A stretch of DNA of 64,000 nt. It comes from Diphasiastrum complanatum. Lineage: Eukaryota; Streptophyta; Lycopodiopsida; Lycopodiales; Lycopodiaceae. The notes beneath the pieces were generated by a model. It made no database searches and was not told the DNA's origin. It worked only from the letters and a program-made list of their open reading frames with translations. The stretch covers positions 9,721,184 to 9,785,183 of the forward strand of contig CM055097.1 of NCBI GenBank assembly GCA_029204225.1, written 5' to 3'. Below, one piece after another: positions 42,635 through 60,700 of the stretch (positions are counted from its first letter, which is position 1; each line of letters opens with the position of its first letter). Both the position numbers and the translations under genes were made by a program.

Positions 42635-44860
42635 TGGATGATTCATGGTTTCTGGATTCTGGAGCAAGACAACATATGACCAATCAACGTGATTCTTCAA
42701 CTCCTACACTCCTTATAGCACGAAAAAAATTGTTCATCTTGGTGACAATAGTGCTCACACTATTGAAGGTGAAGGTACTGTAAGATTGCGGTTCCAGCAT
42801 GATCAATTCAAATTACTATCAAAAGTTATATATATTTCTAAACTCTCTACAAATCTGTTATCAATGAGTAAAATTATGGTTTTAGGTCATAAAGTAGAAT
42901 TTGAATCTGATCAATGCAAAATTGTTGATAGGAGTAATAAGATCCTTGCACTCGACAAGAGGCAGAGTTACTTATATAGATTGGCACATTGCTATTCTAA
43001 ATTTAGTCAGGCCTTGAGAACCTCTTAAGATCCTTGCACTCGACAAGAGGCAGAGTTACTTATATAGATTGGCACATTGCTATTCTGAATTTAGTCAAGC
43101 CTTGAAAACCTCTGTTCTAGTCAATCATGTAAAAATTACAACAAATAAGGATCCTAAAACACTTGAAATGATGAGGGAAACAATAGATTATGATTTCATA
43201 AGATTAGCACAAGTTGAACCATCAAAATCCATCAAAAATCTATGCTTGAACCTCACTAAATGGCCCAAATCCTTGAAGAAGGCTTCACACGTGTGAAAGT
43301 ACGGCCTCCCACAGTCTGAGTACTGTACACCAGACCTACATTCAATCCTATAATCATTTGTAATCACAAGTACTCAAACAATTATGAACATAGAGAGCAA
43401 TTGCACCATTATGAGAGAAAAAACATGAAATTGCTTGATTGATTTTGGTGAGATATCATCACCTATATATACATGATCCATCACGGTTTTGGGAAGGTAT
43501 GAGTAGCCCTAAACTTATCCCTAATGCTAATTTTGGTGGATCTTTCATCCCTACCAAGTTAGGGTTGGAATCTTGGAGATCCCTCAACAATGCAAAAATT
43601 ACCAAAAATAGCTCCTATTTTTTCTCCCTTGTATCTAAGCATAATTTGGACTCATTCCAAATGTTCTAACGCTTAGATCTACTTGAGAACATCCTTATGA
43701 ATGGAATCCTATGCTATTTGGCACGTGTGACAAACCACATCATGACCATCTAACTATTTACAAGTCATATGACCAAAACTAGTCAAGCTAGAATTGTGAT
43801 TTTTTAACAAATCAAGCATTACTATGGCATCATCACTTAGGACACTTGAATCATTCATCTGTTATGAACATGTCCAGACAATCCATGGTCCTTGATCACA
43901 ACTATCCTTTTGGTAAGGTCGATCTCCTGGTCTGTCATAGCTGCATCTTTGGAAAGCAGACTAGGATTCTTTTAGATCAAACCATATGCATCCAACAAAA
44001 GATCTGTTAGATGTTGTTCATACAAATATATGTGGACCTATGCAAACTCCTTCATTGCTAGAAGCAAAGTATTTCATTACCTTTATCGACAAATTCTCTA
44101 GAAGAACAATCGTTTATTTCATTAAACAGAAATCAGAGGCTTTCATCAAATTCAGACAATTCAAAGAGCATGCTGGAAATCAAATTGGCAAATGAATCAA
44201 AGCACTAAGGTCAAATAACGGGGGAGAATACATCTCCAACGAATTCAAGGACTATTGCCTTAACAATGACATTGAGCAACAATACATCACTTCCTATTTG
44301 CCTCAGTCAAATGGTCTTGCTGAGAGAAAGAACAGAACCTTAGTTGAATCGGCAAAGTGCATGTTATCACATGCGACACTTCCGAAGTGCTTATGGACTG
44401 AAGCTGTTTCAACAACAACCTATATTCAGAACATATGTTCTACTAAAGACCTCTTAGACAAAACACCATCAAGAACCAGCAGACCACCTAACTGGTATAT
44501 TGACGAGTCTGCAGCTTATCTTGTTCAGGAACCGACGTCTGTCCAAGAGGCACTTAGTCAGCCTGATTCAGATCCCTGGAAAGGATCTGAAGACACTCCC
44601 ACCATTATGTGTGATTATATTTCAACCCAATCCCTTGCCTCAAACCCCATCCTTCATGCATAGAGCAAGCATATCGAGGTGGCACACCATTTTGGAGAAG
44701 GTTCAATCAAAGGACATCATTTTGGAACATGTGGATACTTTGTCATGTGTTACTAATATTCTTACCAACCCATTGCTTAAAGCTTCATTTATCAAGTTTA
44801 GATCAGCCCTTGGAGTCACATCTAGATCTATGTTACATAACTAGCCATCTTTTATGGAGG
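42635..44860 (+). pseudogene. Ty1/copia pol with deletions (PR, INT, RNase H end)
   Basis: Protease start WFLDSGARQHMTN (about 42648) keeps the D-S-G triad. 42786-43030 reads VIYISKLSTNLLSMSK and LDKRQSYLYRL (pre-integrase); an 88-bp tandem duplication follows (42939 and 43027). 43250-43800 is unrelated inserted sequence. Integrase resumes at 43825 (LWHHHLGHLNHSS), VHTNICGPM (43986 frame), YFITFIDKFSRR, RSNNGGEYISNEF and NGLAERKNRTL. Both catalytic Asp positions (HTD, RSDNGGEY) are Asn; the Glu remains. Then VQEALSQPDSDPWK jumps straight to the RNase H end LASNPILHA ... SKHIEVAHHF, so most of RT is deleted. Gag is missing too. Confidence 0.85.
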
Positions 44861-45440
44861 AGTGTGAAAAGTTTGCTTGGTGTCATCACGAGGTTGGACC
44901 TCATTAATCCTCATCACATGTACATACTTTCATGATTATTAGGCTTGATTAAGCTTAGATACTATTTATTAGAACTCGAGCTCCATGGAGAGCCAAAATC
45001 AATGCCTAGATTTTAGGAGATCTAGAGTGCAAATAATGCACCTCTTAATCTATGCCATACATTTGGACCAATCACATTCAAGAGGTTTCACCTTGCTAGG
45101 GAAGTTCTAAACCCTAATTTTGTCCAAGCCCTAAGAGTAGTTTATGAGTCTCAACTTTAAGTATGTTATTTTGTGAGATTGGAATCACATATTGAGAAGA
45201 TAGTTTTTTTGAGGCATTGGTAGAAACCCGAGAGCTCAAGTTTTTTCTCTCTCTACCCGAGAGTTGGGATTTATTCTCTCTTTAAAAAAATCTTTGTAAC
45301 ACTTATCTTTTTCATTCATACATGTAACAATGACTTGATTTCAATGCTTGATCTTATCTTGTGTTCATATCCTCTTGTCTTTATTCAAAGCTTGTTGCAT
45401 TGCTCTTCCAAATCCAAGTTTGAGCATCTAATTTTGATAG
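44861..45440 (+). mobile_element. Putative 3' LTR of the copia fragment
   Basis: A purine tract (atggaggag) at 44852-44860 is followed by tgtgaaaagtttgc, as expected for polypurine tract and LTR start. The sequence does not match the 5' LTR-like region at 41400-42499, so the element is probably a composite. The end is not defined. Confidence 0.4.
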
Positions 45441-45520
45441 TGTACAGTCATACATGCTTGGAGATCCTTAATGATCTCTTTAGGATCCTTCACACGTGCT
45501 AAATTTAACAGATATGTCCG

Positions 45521-49440
<3,920 letters not shown>

Positions 49441-49886
49441 GATGACTACTTATTAAATTTTGCAACAGTGTCAGGTGATTTGTCGGAGGTGTTGCTCAAT
49501 CTTTGTTGTATATCTTTTCTGATATTTGTTGCAAGCTGCTGTGTTAGGCTTGAAGCTTGGACTGTTGTTTTGAAATCTTGTTGCAGCCTCATTGCTTGTT
49601 GATGTTTAAGTTAGAATAAAAGTAGGCTTAATGTATCATTGTAATTTGGGATCGACCATGAGCCTGGGAGTAGTTGTATGTATGACGAGGTAGTCGATGG
49701 GACACACGTCCTGTCAACGACAACCCTAGAAGGGTTGCCATCAAAATTCCTATAAGTAGTGTTTTGGGTTTTTCTTAAAATATAGTTTTCTATGTGAAGT
49801 TCCATTTTGGAGTGCTTACAAATTTGATTTATGTCTATGCCAATATGTGATCATGTGAGACGTAAATTTTAACTTGGTATCAAAGC
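49441..49886 (+). mobile_element. Old LTR end with degenerate primer-binding site
   Basis: ttggtatcaaagcc at 49874-49887 differs by one base from TTGGTATCAGAGC and follows an LTR-like stretch. No coding sequence follows, so this is probably a relic. Confidence 0.4.
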
Positions 49887-51099
49887 CTAACAAGGTTTGG
49901 CCATTTAGGAGAGCTTCAAAACGATGATGTTTTGAGAGTTCAAAAATTGCAACAATCATTAAGCAAAAAACAAGACTAGTAGTGCATTGATCTAGGCATA
50001 CAGAGGCTTGTCGAGCTTAGGGTTGGGCTGCTTAGGCCGATGCATAGCATCAAACAGGAAGAAGATGGGTGAAAAACCAAGAAAGTTGTAGTTGGCTTTT
50101 GGAAGAATTGGACAAGGGTTACAGTTTTTGGAACAAGAAACCTATCGATGTTAGTAACGTCAAGACCATATGCCTCTCATTTCCTTGTCCTCCATTTCCT
50201 TGCATTGATACTCTTTTTTCCCTTCCTTCACGAAGCTTGCTCTAACAACATATTATCTTTTTCTTTGTCATAATCTAGAGCTTTGTCAACAGCCATACTA
50301 GCTCTTTTGATCCCATGTCTGCTTATGGCAAATCTTAAACTCATCCTGCTCAAATACAAAACACAGCGACAAAGGCTTACCACCTTCAATTACCTACTTC
50401 AAAATGCATTGCATGAGAATTTCAAGGACATGCACATGTCTTGATTTGTTGATCCTACAAGGGTCTACTAATAACCATAATGTAACATTGTGACTACACA
50501 ACTACAATAAGTAATGTCTTCACATCACCTTTCATCAATATATATATATAAATGAAAAGTCTAAAGTAAACTTATGAAGTGAATGAGATACGGGTTCAAT
50601 GAACATAGAAAAAGAATGGATTTATGCAAAAAAACCCATATATTAATTCTTAGTATTGCATGAAAAAAAACTTAGTAGTCAAGCATCAAACACATATGAT
50701 TCTATCAACACAAACAAGTTTGCATGCCCAAGACATGACTACTTCTATGACTTTAATGCAAACACCTCACCTTGCATTAACTCATGAAACATTTATTGCA
50801 AATGGTAAACTGAAATCAATAGTGAAAATGAAAATGAAAATGAAAAGTGTTCATACAACTCTAGCGTGAAACTAAGTTTGAGCATTTGTACGTTACATGT
50901 TGGCGTGAAACTCTTGCCTTGAGTATTTGAAGAACTCACACATGGTTTGAAACACCATAAAACTCCTATAGGGCTACTACATAGGACTTTATATTGGGTG
51001 AATACAACATGTAGCACTCCTTTGTATGTGCTCATTTGTGCAGGGGATTGGAGTTGAATTCCAAACCTTAGTTAGAAGATAGGAAGTCTAACGAGCACA
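49887..51099. other. Intergenic, nothing recognised
   Basis: Contains a short (gaaaat)n run near 50822-50845. No genes recognised. Confidence 0.4.
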
Positions 51100-51743
51100 C
51101 CGATTATTGGAGGGTCGGAGAGAAAGAGTTGGAAGAGACCGTCCTCCAAGACTCAAGTTTGGATCTAGATTTTTGAGGATGCACATAATCTTGGCTGGGC
51201 CTTTTGTACATTACATATCCATGGTGGTGAGATTGAATACTCTTGCAATATTATTATAGGAGTGTAGAGTGTGATGAATGAAAGAGGACAATTGCCCTCT
51301 AAGAAAGTGAAGTAAAAACACATTCGTGGGGTCTTTAAGTGGGATGCAGTCACTCTCAATTTACACATTGGACAAGGTGTGAGCGAGTTGTATGAGGATA
51401 TGGATGGCGGTGCCGAAACCCACCGTCGAAGCAGAGTGACATTCTTTTTTGCCTCCTTTATTACTCGTTAGCTTAGCTAGAGTTTCTTACTGCGAGCGGA
51501 GAGGGACTGATTTGCCTGCCTCGCTTTATCATAGAATCTTTCGCCCTTCTTTCCCACTCACTATCCATCCATCCATCCAGGTTAGTAGTGCTCGACTCGA
51601 TCGATGGCAACTACTCTTGCTTCCGTGGTCTTCTGAAAGCTGGATGCGTATCCCTGGAAGGATCAGCAAGGTCGCTTCATCTGTTTGACGATCGGATTGA
51701 AAAAATAAAGAAAGAAACAAGGGTTTCATAGAAACTTTTTAAG
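51100..51743 (+). promoter_or_regulatory. CAND1 promoter and 5' UTR region
   Basis: Directly upstream of the CAND1 start codon. It includes a ccatccatccatcc run at 51569-51582 and a more GC-balanced segment (51480-51670) typical of plant 5' UTRs. The transcription start and any 5' UTR intron cannot be fixed from sequence alone. Confidence 0.4.
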
Positions 51744-54700
51744 ATGGCGAGCGCGACAGTCGGCCTTTTACTTGAGAAGGTTAGCAGATCGTCTAGAGTT
51801 AGTAGTAGCTTGCAGTTTAAGGATTGTCATGCGATGCGGTCCATGAATATTGTCACTATTCTAGTGAAGCTATTTCTGATACTGAGGTGTCAAAGCTTGC
51901 TGAGTTGTTCCCTGCCATTTGTAATGATGCTTACTTTAACGGAACTTCACATTGGGAGCAGTTGATCTTCACCGAATAACCAATCCTGAAATGACGGCAC
52001 ATTTGCAAATAATTAGGCTGACCTGGTTTGTATCCAAAATGCGTTGCAGATTTCTTCGAAGGACAAGGATTACAGATACATGGCTACATCTGATCTTCTG
52101 AGCGAGTTACAGAAAGACTCATTTAGACTCGATGCTGATACTGAACGAAAAATCTCGCAGATAGTTTTGCATCAGCTCGATGATCCATCGGGAGATATTT
52201 CGGGCATTGCGGTCAAGTGGTACTTGTCCAACCTGAAATCCAGATTTGACGTTTTTAACGATCTCTAGATTGGATAATGATTCTATTTTGGGAAGCCCAA
52301 TTAAGTAGATGCAGGAATCAGGGGAAGACATGTCATAATCCTTGTAAAATAAGGCCAAGAGGTGTTTTTTTTGCTATATCTGCGGTTGGTGATTTGAAAG
52401 CAAGCAATAACGTTTTTTATTTTTTCGAATCAAATTACATTCCCCGCATTCATCACTTCAAAAGTTAAATTTCAAAGCCCTAGTAATGCACTCTCTCTGA
52501 ATTACGTGGTTCCTATCTACTTTCACTCACCATAAAATAGTGTTTATGTTGAAGACCGATTTTGTGGTTGGATAAATCTGCCATTCATGCAAAGAGCCTG
52601 GTAGAGTTTATAAAAATGACATTAGCTATGGAAGATGTCTCTTTTCAAAGTCACACCCAAAGCCCTATAAGCATATAATTCAAGTCATGTCCGAGAACTC
52701 CTGAAGAAAACAATGTAATGAACAACTGAAAGTTGTATCTTAAGTTTGAAACGTAGCAAGCAACCGGAAATTTTTTTTATTTCTTTGGTTCAAGGCTTTT
52801 TGGTGCTCAAAGAAAGGATGAAATGTACACAGTGCACACTTTCAAAAGCTCACGTACAACATTAACATCGACTCTCAGGTGAATGTTGCTCTCCTTGACA
52901 TATTGAAGTTGAGTCTGATCTCCTTTTTCTTTTGAAGTGCTTGCTAGAGGTTGTAGTCATGCAGCGGATAGCGATCCACTGCATCCACTTTCCGGAACAT
53001 GCGTTCCACGACCTGGATCACGGTCCCAGATCGCAAGAAAATTTGCATTTTTTTGCAAATTTTTTTACACGCTGCAGCCCGCTAGTTGCAAATTTTTTTA
53101 CGATGCTGCAGTGGTACTACAGCCTGCTAGTGAGGGCCTTGTCATCAGCATTTCAGTGTCTCCTAAAAATTAAAACTTAGATGTTTGTTTACTGCTGTTA
53201 AGGTCAGGGAATTGCATGCTCATCACTGCTGCCAAAAATCAGCGTTGCAGTGTCTCCTACTGCTGTCCAGAAATCAGAGATTAAATTTCTTACTGCTACC
53301 CAAAAATTAGGGTACTGCTGCCAATTATGCGGGATTTGCATGCTCTTTGCTGCTGCCTAAAATCAGAGATTTGCATGCTCTTTACTGCTGCCAAAAATTC
53401 AGCATTTGCATTGTCTCCTACTGCTGTTTAAAAATCAGAGATTAAATGCTCCTGATTGCTGCATTGCAATGCTCTTTACTGCTGGAAAGCTCGGTTAGAG
53501 ACCTTCAGTCTATGAACCCATATTGCCCGCTTAAAAAAAAAAATCTAAATTTTTTTGTGTTTCGGAAAACCCTAATGGGAAATCCCAGATCGGAACGTGC
53601 ATCTATGAGAGGTTGAGATGAAAATTTGAGAACCTCTTATTGGTGGTGCAGGAAGAAAGTATCCTCTTGTTCATTGTTTCTTTCTCAGTCACTGCTTTTT
53701 GTTTCATTTACACTATTGCCACTGAATGACCACTTCAAAGTGAGTGTTTGATTGGAAACAGTTGTACATAACTTTATGGTGGCTGCAAAAGTTTCTACTA
53801 GTCATATGTGCAATCCTTCATTCAGGTTGTTACAGGTCTCCTATTCATATCTTTTGATGTCTTGTTACTTTTTATGGCAGCCTTGGACCTCTCGTTAGGA
53901 AAGCGGGTGAAAATAGAGTAGTTGACATGGTAGAAACACTATGCACACGTTTGCTGACGGGAAAAGACACTCAGCGTGATATTGCAAGCATTGCTCTCAA
54001 GACTGTTGTAGCGGAGATTGCAAGTGGCAGTGTAGCACAGAGTGTTGTGGTATCTTTGACCCCGAAGCTTATCAAAGGCATCACTTCAAAGGTTGGTAAA
54101 TAACATTTCCCACTTGTTTCTGAGCATCACATTTTTAGATTTCATCTCATGTTTTGACTACCCTTGCTAGTGAAAAAATTCATGCTGGCACCATTTTATT
54201 GTTTCTGTAATTTGTAACATCCATTTTGGGTTTCTGCAAGGCCAGTTTGTGTGCCACTTCCATTGTTTTTCTTGGAAAGAGAGGGGCATGCTCCAAATCA
54301 ATCATATTTTGCCATTTTCCATGGTATTTGTTTTCTTATGTTTCCCTCCTGATTTTTGTGTGTTTTGTGAGTATGTGATTTTTGAAAGGTAATTGTGTCT
54401 TTTTAGATTGTTGATCATCTTCTGAATTTTGATTTCATTTCAGAAATGCTAGGTTCAAAACTTTTCTAGAGGGGAGAGAAATACTTACATCAGGAAATGC
54501 CAGCTTTCTGATAAATCTATTTTATGTTGTTTTTACCAGTTTCAATTTTACTCCTAACATTACTGGATCTTAATATGTAGGTGATAACATATTCACCTAA
54601 AATGGCAAATTCCTATTTGATCTTAAGTTTGTGATTCTCACCACAACTTATTTTCTCTCTCTTGTGCTTAGGACTCGAACATGGAAGTAAAAAGCGACTG

Positions 54701-57700
54701 CCTTGATATTCTCTCCGATATTCTACATCGGTTTGGCAGTCTAATTAGCCCTGAGCATGAAAAACTATTGAATTCATTACTGATGCAGCTCAATTTACAA
54801 CGTGCTGGAGTACGAAAACGAGCTATCCAATGCCTTGGTGAGTGGGGATCTAAAATTTCCTTTGCAGTTTCACGAAACTGATTTAACAGGCTTTTTAAGC
54901 AAATGTACCTCAATTCATCAACAACTACCAGTTATAATTTCCCAAATCTTGCTTGTTTATATCGATGTGTTTGTTTTTGCAGCTGCCCTAGCTGCCAACA
55001 TGTCTGATGAGCTGCTAGCGAGAGCAACAAATATTATAATCTCATCTTTCAAAAATACATCTGAACAGCCAGAGATGACTCGTACGACTGTTCAAATGAT
55101 AGGCGCTCTTTGGTGAGTGAGTTAATCTAGTGGCTGTCTGCCACACGTGAATCATTCTGGATCATCTTGCAATGTTGGTATTGATTCAATTTTCAATTGA
55201 AGTTATAACTTTTTTGAATCGGTGCATGCTAGTTTCAAGGGCTTACAAACTCTTGGAGGATTCTCCATAACTTCCACTGTAGCAGCCAAAAAATAAGAGA
55301 GTACATAGAGAAAACTCTTGTTCGAGAGCAAGTAGTGTGTATGATAGTTAAAGAGGCTGCTGCTTTTCATAAATTTTGCATTTAGAACCAAAAAAACACT
55401 AGTAAGAAGATTTCTATCAGTCAAAGGTTTGGGCAGGTTGGACTACAACTTATGACACAATTTCACATTCTGTAAGCTATTTTATTATGAATTTGTAATG
55501 ATATAGATACCAAGCACTACCACTTGCTTCACAAGCTGCGTTATCCCCTCCCATCCAAGATTTTTCCTCCACAAATGTTCCAACTAACCTATTCCCCCTT
55601 GCTAAGACCACTCAATTGGTACTCTTTGGTTTTTGTAACTTCAATAGAAGCATCAACTCATGCTTTGCCAACTCTGATTCATTTCCTTATCACTACTTGA
55701 TCCACACCAATTCATCTTTGACCAGTTTCATTTTTCATGGATTGTGATATTTGCTAACTAATCATGAAATACATTTTAGTCTTATTTGTTTGGTGGATTT
55801 TGTAGTTCTATCCAAATTTGATTAGGCTCCTCATTCTACCATCCCTTGAACCGTCTCATCCTAAGGGGAGTGGAGTGTCTAGTTGTTGCACAGAAGCTCA
55901 CAAAACCCTAAGTAAATACACAAATACTCAGCAAATTTGTCACTTTATTAATCTTAAGCAAATGTACATAGATCAACAAGCAAACATCATAGCTTTGCTA
56001 CAAGTCTCCTCCCAACCATATAGGATAGGGAATGCCTGGCAAGGCTCACACTATATCCGGATCCTCAAGCACCCTTTAACCTTGGCACATCCTAACGTCA
56101 AGATATGGGACACGTGTCACTCATACATTGGACCAAGTGTTCCAATGAGCATATGACATGTCCTATTGACCCGTCTGTTTATTGTCTGACAAGTGTCACT
56201 CATGCAGTGGACCAACCCACTGAGCATATGACACGTGTCTTGTTATCCGGTCAACCGTCAACCCTCCTTACTTTTTAGGAGGCATAGGCACAGGGAACAC
56301 AACCCTATTAGGGTTTTTTGGCAGGTTGCTAGGTCAGTTGTAGACCTACAAGTCAGGGCACCAACATGGAGTAGTTGTATTGAGGGCAATTTGGTCAAGG
56401 AATAATACCCTAAAAGTCAAGGTTGAGCAAAGTCAAAGATCAGGGTATGTAAACTGAGTTAATTTTCTGTCAAAGCTGTGGAGATAAAACAAAATGTCAA
56501 GTGAACCTAGTTGTGGTTGCATGCAGATGTGCATGTTGTTGATTGAGGTTATTGATGGGTATTTCTAAGATCCTAAATGCCAAAGGTATACCTAGTTAGG
56601 GTTGCATGCAAGAATGCATGTTATTGGCTATAGTTGGTTGGAGATTTCCATCAGAAGCATACTCAACAAGTACTACTTGGGTTGACCATATCTCATGTCA
56701 AGCTACTTCAAAAGGTAAAAGTTATGGAACTTTCAACATGGTGTCGATTATATTGGGAAAGTATCGAGAGTGCAAGCAAAGAACCATATGTTGTGTTATT
56801 AAGAATACCATTGTTTGGTACATGGTGGATGATGCAAGAGGCTTGTTGGCATAGTTTCTTATCATGGTGGCAAATGATTAGTTCATTGTTACAGGTGGCA
56901 GCTGCTACAAGCTATGTGGAAATTCAGTTCAAAAAGCAAGTTCAACTCCAAGACAAAGTTTGGTTTATTGACATGGAAACACACGAAGCAAGTTGTCATT
57001 TACTTTGTGTTGGTTTGGGAAGATAGAGCTACTAGGGAGCAATCTAAAGCTTTATATTGATGCAAGTACATAGATCTAGGGGGTCATGTTGTTGTTTTTT
57101 TTAATTTTTATTTGTATTTATTTATTTTTTAAATTGTTTGGTTTCTATCCAAGTCATAGTAGCCAGTTTATCTGTCAGACACTTGCTTGTCTATTTGAAC
57201 TAAAATCACTTGAGATTTATGATTAATCAAAGTAATTGTTTGCTATGGTTGTCAAGTGAATTCCATACCATCCAAATCAAGTTGATTGTTCATGTGGTGG
57301 TACCAAGAAATGATCAGTTCTACTAGGAACGTCTAGTTTGAGTTGAAAAGAAGTTTATGTTTTCTTGAATGTATCCAAGTTTATGGTCTATCATGTGGTA
57401 GATTCTGTTGTTTCCAATAAGATTTGGAAGCTAAGGATGTTGATTAGCCTTTGAAAATCAACTGGCAAGGTTGTTGATGTGAAGTAAGGTTCCTTCAAGG
57501 TGAGGAAGTATTAGGAATCTTTGATCTCTACTTTTGTTTATCATCATGGATAATTTTGGTAGGGATGTGTTGGAAAAAGATTCAGGATGATTGTTTTATG
57601 ATGGAGGTGTTTGAATCTCTTAACCGGCAGGAAGACGGACATATACTTGTGGGGAGGTTTGCATGTGTATTTGACATATTGTTAGGACACATTCTTGATG

Positions 57701-60700
57701 AATTTGTCATAAGCAATAATAAAATAGATGCCATGTTGAGGGTGCTTTCTAAGTTGGAAAGTTGTGTTGAGGCAATTGAATGTATGTGTGAGATAGAGGC
57801 AAGAGATTCCATGGAGAAGATAGTATCAAGTACTTTGTGTGAGAAGGTATTTGAGAATGGAAGGAAGTTCTACATCGAGTAATGAAGACATTGATTGAGA
57901 TAAGAGTTGATTGTGGATTCTACTTCAGAATTGAAGATCTTCATTACATGTGCATCATGGAGGATATACATGCATACTTATGCTATGCATAGTTGTTATT
58001 AACAATGTAAACATCAGGGAGTAGTGTTAAATCAATGTTCACAGTGTTACCCTTGTTGTCTTAGGATTAATTAGGATTATTGGGCCATATATGCGTGCTA
58101 ATACTAGGGGCCTTTACCCATATTTAGTAAAGTCAAGTTAGACTTTAGTTAGACTCAAGTTTGAGATTCTAGTGCTTGATTTGGAGCACAAGTCTTGGTA
58201 TAGATAGGTGTTGGGTGCTTTTACCGATTTAGAAAAATCGTTAAGGAAATTGCTTTGAAGCTGCTTTTCCATTATTGGCATAGACACTTGTTGCCAAATC
58301 TATAAGTATGTAGTGCACCCTAGTCCAGTGGTTATGGGACATAGTTGGAGTACAATGTACATTTCATCATTATGTTTCATCATCGTTGTTTGTGTTCTGT
58401 CTTGTGTGTATGACTAATGCCTAACAACAATAGGAATCTTGTCTTGGGTAACTTGTATGAGCGAGTCGGTTTTCTAACACCTTGCCCCTCTTGTCACCTA
58501 AATCATCAATACTAGGTTTTGTTTACGGTCTTGAGTATTGGTATCAATAAGCTCATTGAGGTACAGAGCAATACATCATTGGTTTGGTAAGATATAAGTG
58601 ATAGAGGAAGTTCACTCCAGATCAATTTTTTTAGCCCATGAGAATTCTATGGTAATCGCAATGCTATATTCCATGATACATCTGTCATGTCCCACATGTA
58701 ATCAGCCCATCTGCTCAACAAGAAGTGTTGCTATATATTGACAAGGTGCTAAGTTAGAATAGGACTAGATTATGAACATCAAAGCCATAACAAAATGAGA
58801 GAGAAGTAGGAAGAGGAGAAGCAAGGACATCCAATTGCCAAAATAGTAGATTCTCCACCTTTTTTTGATTGACCATGATAATGGAGTACAATGAACCACT
58901 ATTTATAGTGGAGTTTAATAGGTAGGATAGTTAATTAGAAGGCTATAACAAACACACTATATTTTGTGAATAGCGAGACTTGTAGTAATGGTTGTAATGC
59001 CCAATTTAGCTCAATAAGGCCCCAAATTCATAATAGAGGCACAGAGGCCCACTGTAAAGAGCTGAGGTCGTGCTAAATTTGGGGGCTATTCTACATTTGT
59101 CTAATTTGAACTTTCTATGTGATTTGGAGCTTCTCGTTTAGAGCTTTCTTGGAGATTTTGGTTCATGTACCTACCATCACTTGAGAGCTTGATCATGCTC
59201 TGGCTTAAGGCTCGATGTATTGAATGAGCATCAACAATGGAGATTTCTACCTTCCTTTGCCTACTTTGGTGTAGTTTTCTCTAATTTGTCTAGTTTTTTT
59301 GATTCTCGTCTATTTTCTTGATTTCTAGTTTTGCCATGTGAATGTGATGTGAATGAATGGATTAAATGTTAGGATTCTATGATTGGCACATGACAACATT
59401 AGCATAACTTGGAGATATTGTGAGGTTGGTTTCACAAGAAACCACTCTTTACATTTTCGATTGTGATGTCTAGATGATTTTAACAGCTGCATTTTAAGTT
59501 GAGCTCATGAGAACGTGAAGAGCGCAGACACTTGATTGTGATCATAGTAATCACTTCTCATGGAGGGTGTGATTATGTAAAATATCAGCTGTAAAACACT
59601 GTATGTGTATAGATTTGAAGCTGCAAAAGTTAAATGATACCTTTATAAATAGATAATGTGTGTGCGCTTAACATTGTATGTGTATACTGCAAAAGTTAAA
59701 TGATACCTTATAAATAGATAATGTGTGTGTGCTTCCCCTGATCACATGCTGACTTAATAGCTGCTATGTTTGGTTTTCTTAATTTTATTCTTTGGGATGC
59801 TATGTAAGGTATTGAGCATTATCAGTGTAAAATTTAATCTACAAGTTGAATAAATATGCAATGCTAACCAGTGGTTATTTACAGCCGTGCGGTTGGCTAT
59901 CGATTTGGTCCTCATCTATGTGAAGTAATTCCACCTTTGATAGTCTATTGCCAAAATGGTGAACATGATGATGAGCTTCAAGAGAACAGCCTGCAGGTAG
60001 ATTGTGTGTACTTTTATGTATCAATTCTGTTTACATCCTCCTTAGAGCATTCATCTTTGCTTAAAAAACTTAAAGCTTTAAGGAAGTTAAACATTGAAGG
60101 TTCCTCTTAATTACATGATGATGTTTATGTTACACAATATCTTTCCTTTTACGCAATGGTTCCAGCACTCTGGATTATCTAGAGTATACTTACTGGCCAT
60201 GCCATGTCATGTCATGAGATAATCTTGAGCAAGCCTCAGTTTTGTTACCTGGCAGGCTTTGGAAAGTTTTGTGCTTCGCTGCCCACGTGACGTTTCAAAG
60301 CACTGCGGGGAAATTTTAGAAGTTGCACTTTATTGCCTTGGCTATGATCCAAATGTTGATGGTGATATGCAGAAGGACAAAGATGAAGATATGGATGGTG
60401 AAGAAGAGTATTACGAGTAAGTGCCGTTCGTTATGTTGTCATTTGTCTCGTCATATATGATCACTAGTTCCTTATTTGATGCTCACAAACAGTTATCCAA
60501 TCTGAATTAATTTTTGGGTTTTGTAGCGAGAGTGGCAATGAGTACTCTGATGATGAGGATGTCAGCTGGAAAGTTAGAAGAGCTGCAGCAAAGTGCCTTT
60601 CAGGAGTCATTTCCTCGAGACCAGAGATGCTTTTTGTACTGTACCACAAGGTTTGACCCTTGGCTATAGTAGAGCATGTCTTGCCACAGCGAACTTATTT

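Noticed and set aside
57556-57882. 108-codon frame in CAND1 intron 5
   Set aside because: No recognised domain and lies within an intron; may be a decayed repeat protein, but I cannot support a gene.
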